Assembly: GCA_024277525.1 (NCBI GenBank)
Contig: JAJRUZ010000034.1
Location: 1-33,429, forward strand
Direction of reading: 5' to 3'
Length of the DNA stretch: 33,429 nt
DNA from: Caldifarciminota bacterium
GTDB lineage: Bacteria > Hydrothermota > Hydrothermia > Hydrothermales > JAJRUZ01
This document shows, piece after piece, positions 30,009 through 33,429 of this stretch. The notes under the pieces were generated by a model. It searched no databases. It saw nothing but the letters and a program-made list of their open reading frames with translations, and was not told the DNA's origin. The first letter of the stretch is position 1, and every line of letters begins with the position of its first letter. The translations under genes were made by a program, and so were the position numbers.

Positions 30009-31225
30009 GGTTTAATTATACTCCCTACGATGCACTCTTTTTCAATATTTTCTGCTTTTATTTTTACAATATCTCCTTTTCTTATGTTATTTCCCTTGAA
30101 TTTTACTTTTATTCCGTATTCAGAAAGTCCTTTCATAAATCCATTTTCCTTTTTTTCATATACAGGTTCTAATATTTCATTTAAAAGAGATTGCATAAAT
30201 TTGTTTCTTTTCTTGATATCAATCTCTTTTATTATTTTTATTCTTTCCTTTATCTCCTCAGGATTAATTTCTTTAAGTTTTGCTGCGGCTGTTCCTTTTC
30301 TTTTTGAAAAAGAAAATATATGAATATAACTAAATGGCGAATTTTCAATAAATTTCAATGTCTCGTTAAATTCTTTTTTTCCTTCGGTTGGGAATCCAAC
30401 AATTAAATCCGTCCCTATGTTAAATTTTCTTCTTATTTTCAAAATTTTATTTAAAGTTTTTTCATAGAATTCAATTGTATAAGGTCTTTTCATATCTCTG
30501 AGAACCTTTTGAGATGCACTCTGTAAAGGAATGTGAAGATGAGGGACTATTCTTTGTTCGGATAATAAGTAAAATATTTTATATAAATGTGCGGGATGCA
30601 AAGAAGAGAGCCTTATTCTGAATGAGGGGGAAATTTCGAGAAGTTTCTCTATTAAAGATCCCAGATTTAAATATTTACCCGTATCTTTTCCGTAATCACC
30701 TATTTGTGTGCCTGTTAATACAATTTCTTTATAACCTTTTTGAATCGCAATTTCTGCTTCTTTAATTATTTTTTCTAAAGGATAAGACCTTGATTTACCT
30801 CTTTTAAAAGGAACTATACAAAATGAGCACTTATAATCACATCCCTCTTGAATTTTTAAAAAATATCTTGAATGCCCTGATTCAGAAGGAGAAAGGACCT
30901 TTTCCTCTATTCTTTCAAATTTTAAATTTTTTATTAATTCCTCAAATGAAGGTAAAATATTTAAATTTTTTTTATTCAGAAATAAATAAAAAGCACATCC
31001 GAAAACATAAATTTTTGCTTTTTTATTTTTCTTTAATACTCTGTTTACGAGTTTTCTTGAGTCCCTATCTGCCCTGTGCGTAACCGTACAAGTATTTATA
31101 AAAACATAATCCGCCTCACCTATATTGTCTGTATATTCAAAATTTTTATTTTTTAAAACAGCCCTTAATTTTTCACTCTCAGCAATGTTTGTTCTGCAAC
31201 CGAGTGTCAGGATTGTAAATTTCAT
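30005..31225 (-). CDS. mtaB: MtaB-type tRNA methylthiotransferase
   Basis: 406 residues of the MiaB/RimO/MtaB radical-SAM group. The N-terminal UPF0004 domain holds Cys10 (TLGCRTN), Cys46 (NTCTVT) and Cys77, which bind one Fe-S cluster. The radical-SAM motif CDYKCSFC (Cys129, 133, 136) binds the other. A TRAM-like end (IKVKFKGNNIRKGDIVKIK) binds tRNA. TLGCRTN without a following Q favours MtaB, which makes ms2t6A at position 37 of ANN-decoding tRNAs; MiaB is less likely. It overlaps both neighbours by four bases (ATGA). Confidence 0.88.
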   Translation of the reverse strand: MKFTILTLGCRTNIAESEKLRAVLKNKNFEYTDNIGEADYVFINTCTVTHRADRDSRKLVNRVLKKNKKAKIYVFGCAFYLFLNKKNLNILPSFEELIKNLKFERIEEKVLSPSESGHSRYFLKIQEGCDYKCSFCIVPFKRGKSRSYPLEKIIKEAEIAIQKGYKEIVLTGTQIGDYGKDTGKYLNLGSLIEKLLEISPSFRIRLSSLHPAHLYKIFYLLSEQRIVPHLHIPLQSASQKVLRDMKRPYTIEFYEKTLNKILKIRRKFNIGTDLIVGFPTEGKKEFNETLKFIENSPFSYIHIFSFSKRKGTAAAKLKEINPEEIKERIKIIKEIDIKKRNKFMQSLLNEILEPVYEKKENGFMKGLSEYGIKVKFKGNNIRKGDIVKIKAENIEKECIVGSIIKP

Positions 31226-32184
31226 TTTCTATTTTTCCTTCTTGATTCAATCCCTTTTATGAGAAAGGTTATTATTTTGTTAAATACAACATTAACTCCA
31301 CATTTCTCTCCGTATTCAACTATTTTTTTATTTAAAAAATCAATCTCTGTCTTTCTTCCTGCTTCAATATCAATGAGCATTGAAGGTTTATGATACCCCC
31401 CTTTTTCAAGATATGATATACAAAATTCAAAGAAATTTTCCGGAAATTTTATGCCGGTTTTTTCAGCAACATTAATCCCTTCTTTTATGATGTTTTCAAC
31501 AATTTCCCTTATATAAGAGTTATCCATCGCTTCTTTCATTGTAAGACCGGTTACAGCACATACAGGAGAAAGAGCAGCATTTAATATGGTTTTCTCCCAT
31601 TCATATTTTTTTATCTCTGTGGTAAATTCGGTATCCAGTCCTGATTTTGTGAGAATTTCCGCGATTTTTTTTGCAATCTCATTGCTTTTTTCCTCCATTG
31701 CACCGATATAATTGGGTTTATTAAAAAATGTAACTTTTACCTCGTTATGAGAAAGCATGGAACCTGCATAATTAACAACAACTCTTAAAACATTTTCTTT
31801 ACCGAAACTTTGAGCAAGCAATTCCTCATTCCCGAGTCCATTTTGAAAAGAAACAACCTTACTATTCGGTTCCCTTATCTCTTTAATCTCTTTTATCACA
31901 TTATCCAATGCGTATGTTTTAACACATATAAAAAATACATCTATTTTTTCCTTTACCTTTTTAACTGAATTTTCAAACTTCTCCGGATATACAGTAAAAT
32001 TACCAATTATGCAGTTTTTCTCATCTTTTATCTTTAACCCTTTTTGTTTTATTTCACTAATTCTTTCCTCGATAACTTCTACAAGGATTACATTATGTTT
32101 GTTTTTTATAAGATGAGCACTAAGAATACTTCCGATGGGACCGAGTCCTATTACACAAAATTTTTGAGGAAAATTCATTACCAC
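31222..32184 (-). CDS. panE: 2-dehydropantoate 2-reductase family protein (PanE/ApbA)
   Basis: 320 residues. PanE reduces ketopantoate with NADPH on the way to pantothenate. The Rossmann loop VIGLGPIGSILSAHL, the QNGLGNEE motif, the catalytic Lys in EWEKTILNAALSPVCAVTG, and the late KPSMLIDIEAGRKTEIDFLN are all clear. The start could be GTG at 32184 or the ATG two codons later. It begins seven bases after moeA and overlaps mtaB by four, so moeA-panE-mtaB-acidic protein read as one operon. Other ketopantoate-reductase-like enzymes share these motifs; the pantothenate role is likely but not certain. Confidence 0.85.
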   Translation of the reverse strand: MVMNFPQKFCVIGLGPIGSILSAHLIKNKHNVILVEVIEERISEIKQKGLKIKDEKNCIIGNFTVYPEKFENSVKKVKEKIDVFFICVKTYALDNVIKEIKEIREPNSKVVSFQNGLGNEELLAQSFGKENVLRVVVNYAGSMLSHNEVKVTFFNKPNYIGAMEEKSNEIAKKIAEILTKSGLDTEFTTEIKKYEWEKTILNAALSPVCAVTGLTMKEAMDNSYIREIVENIIKEGINVAEKTGIKFPENFFEFCISYLEKGGYHKPSMLIDIEAGRKTEIDFLNKKIVEYGEKCGVNVVFNKIITFLIKGIESRRKNRK

Positions 32185-32190
32185 ATTTTA

Positions 32191-33429
32191 TTAAAAGTTC
32201 CGATCAGGAAGCAAATGAGCAATCACTTTGTTGCCTTTTTTGATTTTTTTCATATTCTTCGGAGCAATTATTAAACAATCTGCTTTTGCAAATGAAGAGA
32301 GCATGTGTGATTCTTGATAATCTAAGGGGATTACCCCTCTTTTTGTAATTTTTCCTCTCAAAAACCATAATCTATCCGTTTCTTTTTCTATGTCTTTTAA
32401 AAGGGTTATTTTCTTTTTAACCAAAAATATATTTTTAAACCCTGATAATGCCCTTATTGCAGGATATACATATTCATAAAAACAGACAAGAACAGAAGCA
32501 GGATTCCCGGGGAGTGCAAATATCAGTTTTTTATAACAATCCCCCTGCCCCCTTTCACCAAGGGGGAAAATGCCAAAATATAAAGGTTTCCCAGGTTTTT
32601 GTTTAACTTTATAAAAAATTGTCTTAACTTTTTCTTTTTCCATCAAATCCCTTACAAAATCATAATCACCTACCGAAATTCCTCCTGAAAATAAAATTAT
32701 GTCTGCAAATTCAAGTGCCCTATAAAATTCCTTTTTAATTTTTTCAAAATCATCCTTTATTCTTTTTATTTTAATTTCACTAACTCCTGCCGATTTTAAA
32801 GCAGAATATAAAGAAAAGGAATTTGCATCATAAATCTTTCCCTCTTTTAGTTTTTTACCGGGTTCTGTAAGTTCATTACCTGTGATTATTATATAAACTT
32901 TCGGTTTTCTTATAACCTTAACCTCCTTTATCCCCATTGTGCTTAAAAATCCTATTCCCGCAGGATTTAAATATGTTCCCTTTTCGAGAACCTTCTCTCC
33001 TTTTTTGATTTCTTCCCCCTTAAATCTTATGTTTTCTCCTTTTTTAATCTGTTTTTTTACATACAGAATATTATTCTTAACTTCTGTAAATTCTTTCATA
33101 ATGACAGCATCCGTATTTACAGGTAAAGGAGAACCTGTAAAAATCTTAACGGCTTCACCGGGCTTTAATTTTATTCTTTTATAATCTCCCGGTTTTATTT
33201 CTTTTTTTTGCAAATAAAAAGTCGCATAAATGCGACCGCTACATTTTTTTCGCAACCTAAAGGTTGCGGCTACATTTCTTATTGTTTTAAACCTCACAGC
33301 AAACCCATCCATTGCGGAATTCGTAAAAGGCGGAAGGTCTATAGGAGAATAAATGTCTTCGGCTAAAATATATGAAACAGCATCTTTAATATGAATTTTA
33401 ACAGAATTAAGAACAAACAAATTCTCCTT
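32191..33429 (-). CDS. moeA: Molybdopterin molybdenumtransferase MoeA, 5' partial, with in-frame repeats
   Basis: The frame is open to the window edge, giving 412 visible residues. A TTG at 33420 has an SD too close, and MoeA normally has 20-30 residues before this point, so the gene very probably begins beyond the window. MoeA inserts molybdate (or tungstate) into molybdopterin. Motifs seen: LAEDIYSPIDLPPFTNSAMDG, KPGEAVKIFTGSPLP, LFSGGISVGDYDF and ALPGNPAS, with a C-terminal domain IV. Two stretches do not belong to the family: about 18 residues encoded by two palindromic repeats (33221-33274), and about 12 (FPLGERGQGDCY) encoded by a family B repeat (32537-32571). Both keep the frame open. 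Confidence 0.9.
   Translation of the reverse strand, partial: KENLFVLNSVKIHIKDAVSYILAEDIYSPIDLPPFTNSAMDGFAVRFKTIRNVAATFRLRKKCSGRIYATFYLQKKEIKPGDYKRIKLKPGEAVKIFTGSPLPVNTDAVIMKEFTEVKNNILYVKKQIKKGENIRFKGEEIKKGEKVLEKGTYLNPAGIGFLSTMGIKEVKVIRKPKVYIIITGNELTEPGKKLKEGKIYDANSFSLYSALKSAGVSEIKIKRIKDDFEKIKKEFYRALEFADIILFSGGISVGDYDFVRDLMEKEKVKTIFYKVKQKPGKPLYFGIFPLGERGQGDCYKKLIFALPGNPASVLVCFYEYVYPAIRALSGFKNIFLVKKKITLLKDIEKETDRLWFLRGKITKRGVIPLDYQESHMLSSFAKADCLIIAPKNMKKIKKGNKVIAHLLPDRNF
32537..32571. repeat. Interspersed repeat family B, copy 2, inside moeA
   Basis: Similar to 4124-4160 over about 35 bases without gaps. On the minus strand CCCCCTT, loop GGTGA, AAGGGGG. It encodes FPLGERGQGDC between YFG and the conserved KLIFALPGNP of MoeA. 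Confidence 0.75.
33221..33274. repeat. Two REP-like palindromes (family A) inside moeA
   Basis: Unit 1: GTCGCA, loop TAAA, TGCGAC, tail CGCTACA (33221-33243). Unit 2: CGCAACC, loop TAAA, GGTTGCG, tail GCTACA (33251-33274). Both stems are perfect. Their copies outside genes are at 5615-5636 and 21653-21676. Confidence 0.85.

Overview
The window is AT-rich DNA, dense in genes, from a Gram-negative bacterium. LPS export (LptF/LptG-type permease), heptose activation (RfaE2-type) and a secreted protein with a type IX (T9SS) C-terminal sorting domain point to the FCB superphylum or a related candidate phylum of the WOR-3/Hydrothermae kind. The T9SS tail is the main clue, and the assignment to a named phylum is inference. 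Proteins are rich in Lys/Glu/Ile, TTG starts occur, and many genes overlap by 1 to 31 bases.

Left part (1-5668) is accessory. It holds a VapBC-type toxin-antitoxin pair with a second PIN-domain remnant. A six-gene minus-strand operon (3826 to 913) follows, encoding a small zinc-ribbon protein, a 27-residue membrane peptide, two membrane proteins, a lipoprotein with GPY repeats and a secreted YDEKGN-repeat protein. A GC-rich structured stretch lies just upstream of it. Next come a cluster of short palindromic repeats and a frameshifted DUF4143 ATPase driven by a near-consensus promoter.

Middle part (5669-21540) is mostly housekeeping. It contains nhaA; a tightly overlapping plus-strand operon purE-purC-rfaE2-pcrA/uvrD-lptF/G; a free-standing AsnC-type ligand-binding domain; a dead IS256-family transposase; purA; tRNA-Thr(CGT) directly followed by a phosphohexomutase-dnaX-osmC-small membrane protein operon; then minus-strand mgtE-prmC and 4HBT thioesterase-phosphodiesterase-UPF0102 groups.

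Right part (21541-33429) is all minus strand. It holds an asparagine-synthase-like enzyme lacking its glutaminase cysteine, a PASTA protein without a kinase, a split-barrel/UbiA prenyltransferase fusion, the T9SS-sorted Asp-box protein behind a perfect sigma-70-type promoter, an amino-acid permease fused to two UspA domains, a small acidic protein, mtaB, a panE-type reductase and a 5'-truncated moeA.

The most unusual signals are: three families of short interspersed repeats, two of which sit in frame inside moeA, as protein-coding palindromic elements do in Rickettsia, while the third supplies the stop codon of nhaA; two A8 runs in dnaX, after which both alternative frames stop quickly, as expected for a tau/gamma switch; a split-barrel-UbiA fusion; several starts that look leaderless; and two genes each broken by what looks like one missing A in an A run.
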